From: Geminicoccaceae bacterium
GTDB lineage: Bacteria > Pseudomonadota > Alphaproteobacteria > Geminicoccales > Geminicoccaceae
Assembly: GCA_025999455.1 (NCBI GenBank)
Contig: AP024683.1
Location: forward strand, 193,501 to 257,500
Direction of reading: 5' to 3'
DNA length: 64,000 bases
Positions 55,017-62,493 of the stretch are shown here, piece after piece. Under the pieces are notes generated by a model. That model did not search any database, was not told the origin of the DNA, and saw only the letters and a list, made by a program, of their open reading frames with translations. A program made the position numbers and the translations under genes. Numbering within the stretch: position 1 is the first letter of the stretch; each line of letters opens with the position of its first letter.

Positions 55017-55894
55017 CGCGGATCGTCGTCGTGACCGGGATGTCCGGGGCGGGCCGCAGCTCGTGCCTCAAGATCCTGGAAGACGTCGGCTACGAGGCGG
55101 TCGACAATCTGCCGTTCCAGCTCCTTACCCGCTTGTTGCGCTCGGACGAGCCGCCCGAGCGGCCGCTCGCGATCGGTGTCGACAGCCGGACCCGCGGCCT
55201 CGTGCCCGGCGAGCTCGTGCGCGAGATCGAGCGCTTCCGCGCCGAGGCGTCGACCCCGATCCGCCTCGTTTTCTTCGAGTGTGACGACGAGGTCCTGCAG
55301 CGGCGCTACACGGAGAGCCGCCGCCGTCACCCGCTCGCCCAGGACCGGCCGGTCACCGACGGGATCGCCCGCGAGCGGGTGTTCATGGCGCCGATCAAGG
55401 CGGCGGCGGATCTGGTGATCGACACGAGCGCGAGCTCGCTGGCCGATCTGCGCCGGCGCGTGATCGCGGAGCTCGGGCCCCAGGCGGAGGGCCGGCTCAC
55501 GCTCACGCTCGTCTCCTTCTCCTTCCGCAACGGCTTGCCGCGCGAGGCCGACATCGTCTTCGATGCTCGATTCCTCGCCAATCCGCACTATGTCGACGCG
55601 CTGCGCCCGCTCACCGGGCTCGATCCGGCGGTCCGGCGCCACGTCGAGCAGGACCCGGACTGGCAGCGCACGGTCGAGGGGTTGGAGAATCTGCTCATGC
55701 CGCTCCTGCCGCGCTATCGGGGCGAGGGGAAGAGTTATCTGACGATCGCCGTGGGCTGCACGGGCGGCCGACACCGATCGGTGGCGCTCGTCGAGGAACT
55801 CGCGACCCGGCTGCGGGCAGGCGGCTGGGATCCGCTCGTCGTGCACCGCGACCTCCCCGGCGCGGGTGACGAGCGCGTGGATGCGACGCGATGA
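55013..55894 (+). CDS. rapZ: RNase adapter protein RapZ (YvcJ/YhbJ family)
   Basis: A 293-residue RapZ homologue. The P-loop variant VVTGMSGAGRSSCLKIL has Arg in place of the usual Lys; VDNLPFQLLTRLL and the Walker-B-like RLVFFECDDEVLQRRYTESRRRHPL follow (two adjacent blocks). The C-terminal domain contains VSFSFRNGLPREADIVFDARFL and GCTGGRHRSVALVEEL, the metabolite/RNA-binding part. In enteric bacteria RapZ directs RNase E to the glmZ RNA and senses glucosamine-6-phosphate; its partner here is unknown. Confidence 0.95.
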   Translation: MTRIVVVTGMSGAGRSSCLKILEDVGYEAVDNLPFQLLTRLLRSDEPPERPLAIGVDSRTRGLVPGELVREIERFRAEASTPIRLVFFECDDEVLQRRYTESRRRHPLAQDRPVTDGIARERVFMAPIKAAADLVIDTSASSLADLRRRVIAELGPQAEGRLTLTLVSFSFRNGLPREADIVFDARFLANPHYVDALRPLTGLDPAVRRHVEQDPDWQRTVEGLENLLMPLLPRYRGEGKSYLTIAVGCTGGRHRSVALVEELATRLRAGGWDPLVVHRDLPGAGDERVDATR

Positions 55895-56298
55895 TCGGCA
55901 TCGTCCTCGTCACCCACGGCAGGCTCGCCGCAGAGTTCCTGGCGGCGGTCGAGCACGTGGTCGGGCCGCAGCCGCAGGCCCGGGCGATCTGCATCGGCGT
56001 CGACGACGACATCGAGCGCCGGCGCGCCGAGATCGTCCAAGCGGTCCGCGAGGTCGACACGGGTCAAGGTGTCGTGATCCTCACCGACATGTTCGGCGGA
56101 ACGCCTTCCAACCTCGCGATCTCGACGATGGACCGGCCGGGCGTCGAAGTCGTAGCCGGTGTCAACTTGCCGATGCTCATCAAGCTGGCCTCGGTGCGGG
56201 CGACCGAACCTCTGGCGAAAGCGGTCGCAGCCGCCCAGGAAGCCGGCCGCAAATACATCAACGTCGCGAGCCAACTCCTCGTGGTCGAACGGAGCTGA
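55891..56298 (+). CDS. PTS EIIA-Man-type protein
   Basis: A 135-residue mannose-family IIA domain. The phosphorylated His is in GIVLVTHGRLAAEFL (about residue 9), and VVILTDMFGGTPSNLAI and VVAGVNLPMLIKLAS are diagnostic. No IIB, IIC or IID component is encoded nearby, so it is a regulatory, not transport, component, part of the incomplete PTS of alphaproteobacteria. It overlaps rapZ (ATGA) and precedes the HPr gene by six bases. Confidence 0.94.
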   Translation: MIGIVLVTHGRLAAEFLAAVEHVVGPQPQARAICIGVDDDIERRRAEIVQAVREVDTGQGVVILTDMFGGTPSNLAISTMDRPGVEVVAGVNLPMLIKLASVRATEPLAKAVAAAQEAGRKYINVASQLLVVERS

Positions 56299-56304
56299 GA
56301 ACGC

Positions 56305-56583
56305 GTGTCCGAAGGCCCACCGCCACGGGAGGTGAAGGTCGTGAACAAGCTCGGCCTGCACGCCCGCGCCGCGGCACGCTTCGTGCGGCTGGCCGAACGG
56401 TTCGACGCCCAGGTCCGGGTCGCCAAGGACGACATCGAGGTCGCCGGAACCTCGATCCTCGGCCTCATGATGCTGACCGCGGCCACCGGCTCGATGCTGC
56501 GGCTGAGCGCGACCGGACCCGAAGCGGCGGCCGCCCTCGAGGCCTTGGCCGACCTCGTGGCGCGCGGCTTCGACGAGGAGTGA
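56305..56583 (+). CDS. HPr family phosphocarrier protein
   Basis: A 92-residue HPr/NPr. The catalytic His is in VVNKLGLHARAAARFVRLA (about 20) and the regulatory Ser region AGTSILGLMMLTAATG is intact, so HprK can act on it. It relays phosphate between EI-Ntr and the two EIIA proteins. Starts at GTG 56305. EI-Ntr (ptsP), the expected donor, is not next to it; ahcY comes 115 bases later. Confidence 0.96.
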   Translation: MSEGPPPREVKVVNKLGLHARAAARFVRLAERFDAQVRVAKDDIEVAGTSILGLMMLTAATGSMLRLSATGPEAAAALEALADLVARGFDEE

Positions 56584-56595
56584 CTCGGGAATGCC

Positions 56596-56638
56596 CGACC
56601 GGCTTGCCGCCCGCGGCGGGCTCGTGGTTTAAGCCCGC
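56596..56638 (+). promoter_or_regulatory. Structured leader before ahcY, possibly SAM-II-like
   Basis: The 115-base gap before ahcY holds CGACCGGCTTGC (56596-56607), which I recall as a core of alphaproteobacterial SAM-II (metA motif) riboswitches, and a TTTAAG element (56628-56633). The stem GCGGGCT/AGCCCGC (56616-56622 with 56632-56638) has a 9-base loop. The expected downstream GCTAAA element is not evident, so a degenerate riboswitch, or simply the terminator of the HPr gene, are both possible. Confidence 0.3.
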
Positions 56639-56698
56639 GGGCCGATCCCGGATGCGATCGTTCGTCCGACATCCAGCGGATCCGCCAGAGAGAGACGC

Positions 56699-58099
56699 AT
56701 GACGCCATCGCAGGACTTCCACGTGGCCGACCTCGCGCTCGCCGAGTGGGGGCGCAAGGAGATCGCCATCGCCGAGACGGAGATGCCGGGCCTCATGGCG
56801 ATCCGTGAGGAATACGGCCCGCTCCAGCCCCTGCGCGGCGCGCGGATCGCCGGCTGTCTGCACATGACGATCCAGACCGCCGTGCTGATCGAGACCTTGC
56901 TCCATCTCGGCGCCACCGTCCGCTGGGCGTCGTGCAACATCTTTTCGACCCAGGACCACGCCGCCGCCGCGATGGCCGCCCGGGGGGTCCCGGTCTTCGC
57001 CCGCAAAGGTGAGACCCTCGAGGAATATTGGGAGTTCGTGCACCGCATCTTCGAATGGAGCGACGGCGGCTTGCCGAACATGATCCTCGACGATGGCGGC
57101 GACGCGACGCTCCTCGTCGTGCTCGGCAACCGGGCGGAGCGCGATCCGTCGGTGCTCGCGCATCCGACGAACGAGGAAGAGGAGGTCCTGTTCGCTGCCA
57201 TCCGCAAGCGGCTCGCCGAGCGGCCGGGCTGGTACGGCCGGGCCCTCGCGTCGATCCGTGGGGTCAGCGAAGAGACCACGACCGGGGTCCACCGGCTCTA
57301 CGAGCTGCAACGCAAGGGCGAGCTGCCCTTCCCGGCGATCAACGTCAACGATTCGGTCACGAAGTCGAAATTCGACAATCTCTACGGCTGTCGGGAAAGC
57401 CTGGTCGACGGCATCCGCCGGGCGACCGACGTGATGCTCGCCGGTAAGGTCGCGGTGGTCTGCGGTTTCGGTGACGTCGGCAAGGGTTCGGCGGCGAGCC
57501 TCCGCAGCGCCGGCGCCCGCGTCCTGGTCACCGAGATCGATCCGATCTGCGCGCTGCAGGCGGCGATGGAGGGCTACGAAGTCACGACGATGGAGGACGC
57601 CGCACCGCGCGGCGACATCTTCGTCACCGCGACCGGCAACATCGACGTGATCACCCTCGATCACATGCGGCAGATGAAGGACCGCGCGATCGTCTGCAAC
57701 ATCGGCCATTTCGACAGCGAGATCCAAGTCTCGGCCCTGCGCAACTTCCGCTGGCACAACGTCAAGCCCCAGGTCGACGAGATCGAGTTCCCGGACGGCA
57801 AGCGGATCATCTTGTTGGCGGAGGGCCGCCTCGTCAATCTCGGCTGTGCGACCGGCCATCCGAGCTTCGTGATGTCGGCCTCGTTCTCGAACCAGGTCCT
57901 GGCGCAGATCGAGCTCTGGAACCATTACGAGAAATACGAGAACAAGGTCTACACCCTGCCCAAGCGCCTCGACGAGAAGGTCGCCGCACTGCACCTCGCC
58001 AAGATCGGCGCCAAGCTCACCAAGCTCACGCCCAAGCAGGCGGCCTACATCGGCGTTCCGATCGAGGGTCCCTACAAGCCGGAGCATTACCGCTATTGA
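56699..58099 (+). CDS. ahcY: Adenosylhomocysteinase
   Basis: A 466-residue NAD-dependent S-adenosylhomocysteine hydrolase, removing the product of methylation reactions. The segment [17 protein letters not shown], then [18 protein letters not shown], the [13 protein letters not shown] loop and [15 protein letters not shown] are signature. The NAD site is [20 protein letters not shown]. The C-terminal [18 protein letters not shown] ends KPEHYRY, the tail that reaches the neighbouring subunit's cofactor. The length matches the family form with the proteobacterial insertion. Confidence 0.98.
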   Translation: MTPSQDFHVADLALAEWGRKEIAIAETEMPGLMAIREEYGPLQPLRGARIAGCLHMTIQTAVLIETLLHLGATVRWASCNIFSTQDHAAAAMAARGVPVFARKGETLEEYWEFVHRIFEWSDGGLPNMILDDGGDATLLVVLGNRAERDPSVLAHPTNEEEEVLFAAIRKRLAERPGWYGRALASIRGVSEETTTGVHRLYELQRKGELPFPAINVNDSVTKSKFDNLYGCRESLVDGIRRATDVMLAGKVAVVCGFGDVGKGSAASLRSAGARVLVTEIDPICALQAAMEGYEVTTMEDAAPRGDIFVTATGNIDVITLDHMRQMKDRAIVCNIGHFDSEIQVSALRNFRWHNVKPQVDEIEFPDGKRIILLAEGRLVNLGCATGHPSFVMSASFSNQVLAQIELWNHYEKYENKVYTLPKRLDEKVAALHLAKIGAKLTKLTPKQAAYIGVPIEGPYKPEHYRY

Positions 58100-58592
58100 G
58101 AGCGGGGCGCACCTCGTCGTCGACCTGGCGAGCCGGGCCGCGACCGCGGAGCTCGCGGCTCGCCTCGCCGCGCTCTTGAGGCGGGGCGATCTCGTCGCCC
58201 TCGAGGGCGAGCTCGGCAGCGGCAAGACCGAGCTCGCGCGTGCCTTGATCCGAGCGCTCGCCGGCGCCCCGATCGAGGTCCCGAGCCCGACCTTCACGCT
58301 CGTCCAGCGCTACGAGCTGCCCGACCTCACCGTGACCCACGCCGACCTCTATCGCGTCCACGATCCCGCGGAGCTCGACGAGCTCGGCCTCGAGGAGGCG
58401 CTCGGCGAAGGCGCGCTGCTCGTCGAGTGGCCCGAGCGGGCGGGAACACGGCTGCCTCCCGATCGATTGACCGTGCGGCTCCATGCGATCGACCCTCGTG
58501 CGCCCGAGCGACGGCGGGCCGAGCTCGAGGCCGGGCCGAGCTGGCAGGAGCGGCTCGCGGAGTTGGCGGCGTGGGCGAGCGCGCAGAGCTGA
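58095..58592 (+). CDS. tsaE: tRNA threonylcarbamoyladenosine biosynthesis ATPase TsaE
   Basis: A TsaE-type P-loop ATPase of t6A37 synthesis, with TsaB and TsaD. Motifs are [33 protein letters not shown] and [20 protein letters not shown], ending [10 protein letters not shown]. The first canonical start, TTG 58176, would cut off the N-terminal helix and strand ([20 protein letters not shown]) that the family needs. The same frame stays open to ATT at 58095, which overlaps the ahcY stop as ATTGA, so I place the start there, as a rare ATT initiation. An upstream sequencing error is the alternative. Confidence 0.8.
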   Translation: MESGAHLVVDLASRAATAELAARLAALLRRGDLVALEGELGSGKTELARALIRALAGAPIEVPSPTFTLVQRYELPDLTVTHADLYRVHDPAELDELGLEEALGEGALLVEWPERAGTRLPPDRLTVRLHAIDPRAPERRRAELEAGPSWQERLAELAAWASAQS

Positions 58593-59514
58593 TCGCGGCC
58601 TTCTTGGCGGAGTCCGGCTGGGCCGGGGCCGAACGTCGGCCGCTCGCGGGTGACGCCTCGACCCGCCGGTACGAGCGGTTGGTCGCAAGAGACGGCCGCG
58701 CCGCGGTGCTGATGGACTCCGGCGCCCTCCCGATCGAGCGTTGGCTCGAGGTGCGGGCTTGGCTCGCCGAGCGCGGCGTGCGCGTCCCGGCGCTGCTCGC
58801 GGCGGATCCCGCCGCACGGCTCGCGCTGGTCGAGGATCTGGGCGACCGCCATCTCGACGAGGCGGCCACGAGTCCGGCGCGCGAACGGGCGCTCTACGAC
58901 CGGGCGCTCGACCTTCTCCTGGCCTTCCAGACGGCGGCGCCCGACTTCCTCCCGCCGCTCGACCCGGCGACCCTGCTCGCCCAGCTCGAGCTCTTCCTCG
59001 AACAGGTGACCCCCGAGCTCGGCCCCGACGCGCAGGCGGAATTCCGCACCGCATGGAACGCGGTGCTGCCGCTGCCTGTGTCGGACCCCGGGTCTTCGTC
59101 CATCGCGACCTCCATTGCCGGAATCTCCTGGTCCTCGCGGACGGTGAGCTCGCGGTGATCGATTTCCAAGATGCCTTCGCCGGCCCTTGGCTCTACGATC
59201 TCGTCTCGCTCGTCCAAGACGTCCGTCGCGAGCTTTCGCGCGACGTCGCGGACCGGCTCACCCGAGCTCTCCGCGCCGCTCGGCCGGAGGTCGACGGTGC
59301 CGACGTCGAGCGTGCCGTGGCGGTCTTGGGAGCGCAGCGGGCGATGCGCATCCTCGCCGTCTTCACCCGCCTCGCCGGCCCGGGCGGAAAGCCCGGCTAC
59401 CGCGCCTTCCTGCCACGGGTCGAGCGACGGCTCGCCGAAAATCTGGCCCACCCCGCGCTCGCCCCGGTGGCCGCCTGGTGTGCGCACTGGCGGCCCGGGC
59501 CCTGCACCGGCTGA
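58571..59514 (+). pseudogene. amgK: AmgK-like aminoglycoside-phosphotransferase-fold kinase, frameshifted
   Basis: Two adjacent frames together make one protein of about 315 residues. The first (GTG 58571, overlapping tsaE) carries the N-lobe: LAGDASTRRYERLVARDG and VPALLAADPAARLALVEDLGDRHL (split blocks). Near 59083 the frame must shift by one base to continue as GPRVFVHRDLHCRNLLV (catalytic loop) and AVIDFQDAFAGPWLYDLVSLVQD (metal site), ending at 59514. Unshifted, the first frame ends at 59158 without the catalytic loop. A single missing G in TCGGACC would explain it. Homologues next to tsaE phosphorylate MurNAc/GlcNAc in peptidoglycan recycling. Confidence 0.75.
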
Positions 59515-59526
59515 GGCAGCCACGCC

Positions 59527-62493
59527 GTGGCCGGCGTCGCGACGATCGCCGCGGGTGAGCCCTTCCTCGAGGTGCTCGCCGAGCACCTGCTCGCGAGGGG
59601 TGACGATCGGCTCGCCGAGACCCTCATCCTCCTGCCGAGCCGGCGAGCCTGCCTCGCGGCCCGAGCGGCGTTCCTCCGGGTCGCCGAAGGTCGAGCGCTC
59701 CTCCTGCCACGCCTCTTGCCGATCGGCGAACCGGACGAGGCCGAGCTCGTCCTCGACCCCGACATCGAGCTCGAGCTTCCCCCGGTCCTGCCGCCGCTCC
59801 GCCGCCGGCTGCTCCTCACCCGGCTCGTACTCGCGCGCGAGGAAACCGCCCACGAGCAAGCCATCCGCCTCGCGGGCGAGCTCGAGACGCTCCTGGACGA
59901 GCTCCAGAACGAAGAGATCGCCCTCGACCGGCTCGACGCGCTCGTCCCCGAACAGTTCGCGGAGCATTGGCAGCGTACACTCCGCTTCCTTTCGATCCTC
60001 CGTGAAACCTGGCCGCGCATTCTCCAGGCGGAAGGCCGGCTCGAACCGGCGGAGCGCCGGCGGCAACTGCTCGATGCGGTCGCGGCCCGCTGGCGACGTC
60101 GCCCGCCCGACCGCCCCGTCGTCGCCGCCGGCGTCACGGGAACGATTCCTGCGGTGGCCCGGCTGCTCGCCGTCGTCGCGCGTCTTCCAACCGGCCTCGT
60201 GGTCTTGCCGGGCCTCGATCGCGCGCTTTCGGCTACGGAGCGCGCCGCCCTTTCGCCGGTCCACCCGCAATGGGCCCTCCATCGCCTCCTGGACCGGCTC
60301 CAGGTCCGCCCCGACGACGTCGTGGAACTCGCGCGTTCCAAGTCCGACCGAACCGCGGCGGCGGTCGGTGGTCGGGCGGCGTTGTGGCGCCAGGTCGTGC
60401 GCACGCCGGCGGGCGATGCGACGGCCGTACCGTCGGGCGACGAGCTCCCGCCCGAGGCGCTCGACGGGCTCGAGCTCGTCGAAGCCCGCGATCTCGGAGA
60501 AGAGGCGCTGGCGCTCGCCATTCGGCTGCGCGAGGCGCTCGAGACGCCCGAACGCCGCGCCGTGCTCGTCACCGCCGACCGCAACCTCGCCCGCCGGGTC
60601 GCCGCCGAACTCTCCCGGTGGAGCATCGCGGTCGACGACAGCGCCGGCACACCGCTAGACCAGACCCCACCCGGGACCTTCTTGCTTCTGACGGCGCGCG
60701 TGCTCGTCGAGGACGCGCCGCCCGTCCCGCTGCTCGCCGCGCTCGGCCATCCGCTCGCCCAAGGCGGGCTCGGCCGACGCGAGTTCCGCCGCCGGGTTCG
60801 GGCGCTCGAACGTGCCGTGCTCCGCGGCCCCAGGACGGCCGGCGGTCTCGAAGGCCTCTTGCGAGCCCTGCGCGCTCTACCCGAGGAGGGGTGGACCGTC
60901 CCCGTCGCCAAGGCCGGGCTCGTCGACTGGTTCGAAGCGATCGTCCGCGCGAGCGAACCCGCACGCGAGCTCGCCCGTGGAGCGAAGGTCGACCCGCTCG
61001 CGCTGTTCGAGGCGCATCTCGGGTTTGCCGAATGGCTCGCCCGCGACGAAGCCGGCGAGCCCGGCGCGCTCTGGGCCGCCGAAGCGGGTGAGGCGGCGGC
61101 TGCGTTCGTGGCGGAGCTGCGCGAGGCCCTACCGGATCTGGGCCCGATCCCGCCTTCGGCCTGGCCCGCGCTCCTCGCCGTCCTCATGGCCGGGCGGGCG
61201 GTTCGGCGCCGCGCCCCGGGCCATCCCCGGCTCGCCATTCTGGGCCCGCTCGAGAGCCGGCTCGTCTCCGCCGATCTCGTCTGCGTGGGTGGCCTCGTCG
61301 AAGGTGTGTGGCCCGGGGCGGTCGAGTCCGGGCCCTGGCTCGATCGTCGGATGCGCGCCACCCTCGGGCTTCCGCCCGTCGAGCAAGCGATCGGGATCGC
61401 CGCGCACGACTTCGTTCAGGCCGCCTCCGGGCCGACCGTCCTCCTGTCCCGTTCCCAGAAAGACGAGACCGGCACGCCGCGCACACCTTCGCGCTGGCTC
61501 GTCCGGCTCGAGGCCGTCTTGGCCCGGGCGCGGGCGCGCGACCGCATCCGGCCAGCTGCCGCTCGGGCCGCCTGGCCGGCACGGCTCGACGAGCCCGTCG
61601 GACCGTGGCCACGCCCCACGCCGCGACCGGCGCCGCGCCCGCCCGCCGAGGTCCGTCCGCGCGAGTTCTGGGTGAGCGACGTCCGCGATCTCCTGCGCGA
61701 CCCCTACCGTCTCTATGCCCGCCGGATCCTGGCGCTGGAGCCCATGGATCCGATCGACGCCGAGCCCGGGGCCCCGGAGCGGGGCGTGCTCCTCCACCGA
61801 GTGCTCGCCGAATGGGTCCGCCGCTATCGCGACGTCCTGCCGGAGAACCTCGTCGAGGCGCTGCGCACGATCGGCGCGGAACGCTTCGCCAGCGAAACCC
61901 ACCATCCGCAGATCCGGGCGCTCTGGTGGCCGCGCTTCGAGCAGCTCGCCCCGGCCTTCGCCCGGTGGGAAAGCGAGCGGCGCCGGGAGGTGGCCCGCAT
62001 CTGGGCCGAGCTCTCGGGCGAGGTCACGGTCGGCGGTCCGGCCGGGCGGTTCCGGATCCGCGCCCGCGCCGATCGGATCGAGCTCGGCCGCGACGGCCGG
62101 CTCGCCATCGTCGACTACAAGAGCGGCAGCCTCCCCGAAAAACGAGACGTCGAGAGCGGTCGCGAGCCGCAACTCGTGCTCGAAGCCTGGATCGCCGCCG
62201 AGGGCGGGTTCCCGGAGGTACCGGCCGAGCTCGCCGCGGAGCTCGTCTATCTTTCGTTGCGGACCTCGGGCGGAACGAACCCGACCACCGAGCCGCGTCG
62301 GTTCACGAACACCGACGAGCTCGTGCGCGCCGCTCGCGACGGCGTTTCTCGGCTGCTCGCCCACTTCGCCGACCCGGCGACGGCGTTCCGTCCGATTCCT
62401 CGCCCCGAGATCGCGCGCGGGGACGACCCCTTCGACCATCTCGCGCGCTCGGCCGAGTGGTGGGGCACCGAGACCTCGGAGGTCGAGCCGTGA
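59527..62493 (+). CDS. addB: Double-strand break repair protein AddB
   Basis: A 988-residue AddB of the alphaproteobacterial type. It begins at GTG with a degenerate helicase fold: ETLILLPSRRACLAARAAFL (Walker-A equivalent, no GKT) and RLLPRLLPIGEPDE-type region. LAILGPLESRLVSADLVCVGGLVEGVWPG lies mid-protein (family block about residues 565-595). The C-terminal RecB-like nuclease has REFWVSDVRDLLRDPYRLYARRI, FRIRARADRIELGRDG and AIVDYKSGS, the catalytic Asp and Lys. The 4Fe-4S cysteines of Bacillus AddB are not seen. The stop overlaps addA. Confidence 0.93.
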   Translation: MAGVATIAAGEPFLEVLAEHLLARGDDRLAETLILLPSRRACLAARAAFLRVAEGRALLLPRLLPIGEPDEAELVLDPDIELELPPVLPPLRRRLLLTRLVLAREETAHEQAIRLAGELETLLDELQNEEIALDRLDALVPEQFAEHWQRTLRFLSILRETWPRILQAEGRLEPAERRRQLLDAVAARWRRRPPDRPVVAAGVTGTIPAVARLLAVVARLPTGLVVLPGLDRALSATERAALSPVHPQWALHRLLDRLQVRPDDVVELARSKSDRTAAAVGGRAALWRQVVRTPAGDATAVPSGDELPPEALDGLELVEARDLGEEALALAIRLREALETPERRAVLVTADRNLARRVAAELSRWSIAVDDSAGTPLDQTPPGTFLLLTARVLVEDAPPVPLLAALGHPLAQGGLGRREFRRRVRALERAVLRGPRTAGGLEGLLRALRALPEEGWTVPVAKAGLVDWFEAIVRASEPARELARGAKVDPLALFEAHLGFAEWLARDEAGEPGALWAAEAGEAAAAFVAELREALPDLGPIPPSAWPALLAVLMAGRAVRRRAPGHPRLAILGPLESRLVSADLVCVGGLVEGVWPGAVESGPWLDRRMRATLGLPPVEQAIGIAAHDFVQAASGPTVLLSRSQKDETGTPRTPSRWLVRLEAVLARARARDRIRPAAARAAWPARLDEPVGPWPRPTPRPAPRPPAEVRPREFWVSDVRDLLRDPYRLYARRILALEPMDPIDAEPGAPERGVLLHRVLAEWVRRYRDVLPENLVEALRTIGAERFASETHHPQIRALWWPRFEQLAPAFARWESERRREVARIWAELSGEVTVGGPAGRFRIRARADRIELGRDGRLAIVDYKSGSLPEKRDVESGREPQLVLEAWIAAEGGFPEVPAELAAELVYLSLRTSGGTNPTTEPRRFTNTDELVRAARDGVSRLLAHFADPATAFRPIPRPEIARGDDPFDHLARSAEWWGTETSEVEP

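Noticed and set aside
58427-58570. Upstream extension of the AmgK-like frame from TTG 58427
   Set aside because: It overlaps the well-conserved tsaE C-terminus in another frame; GTG 58571 starts exactly at the family N-terminus.
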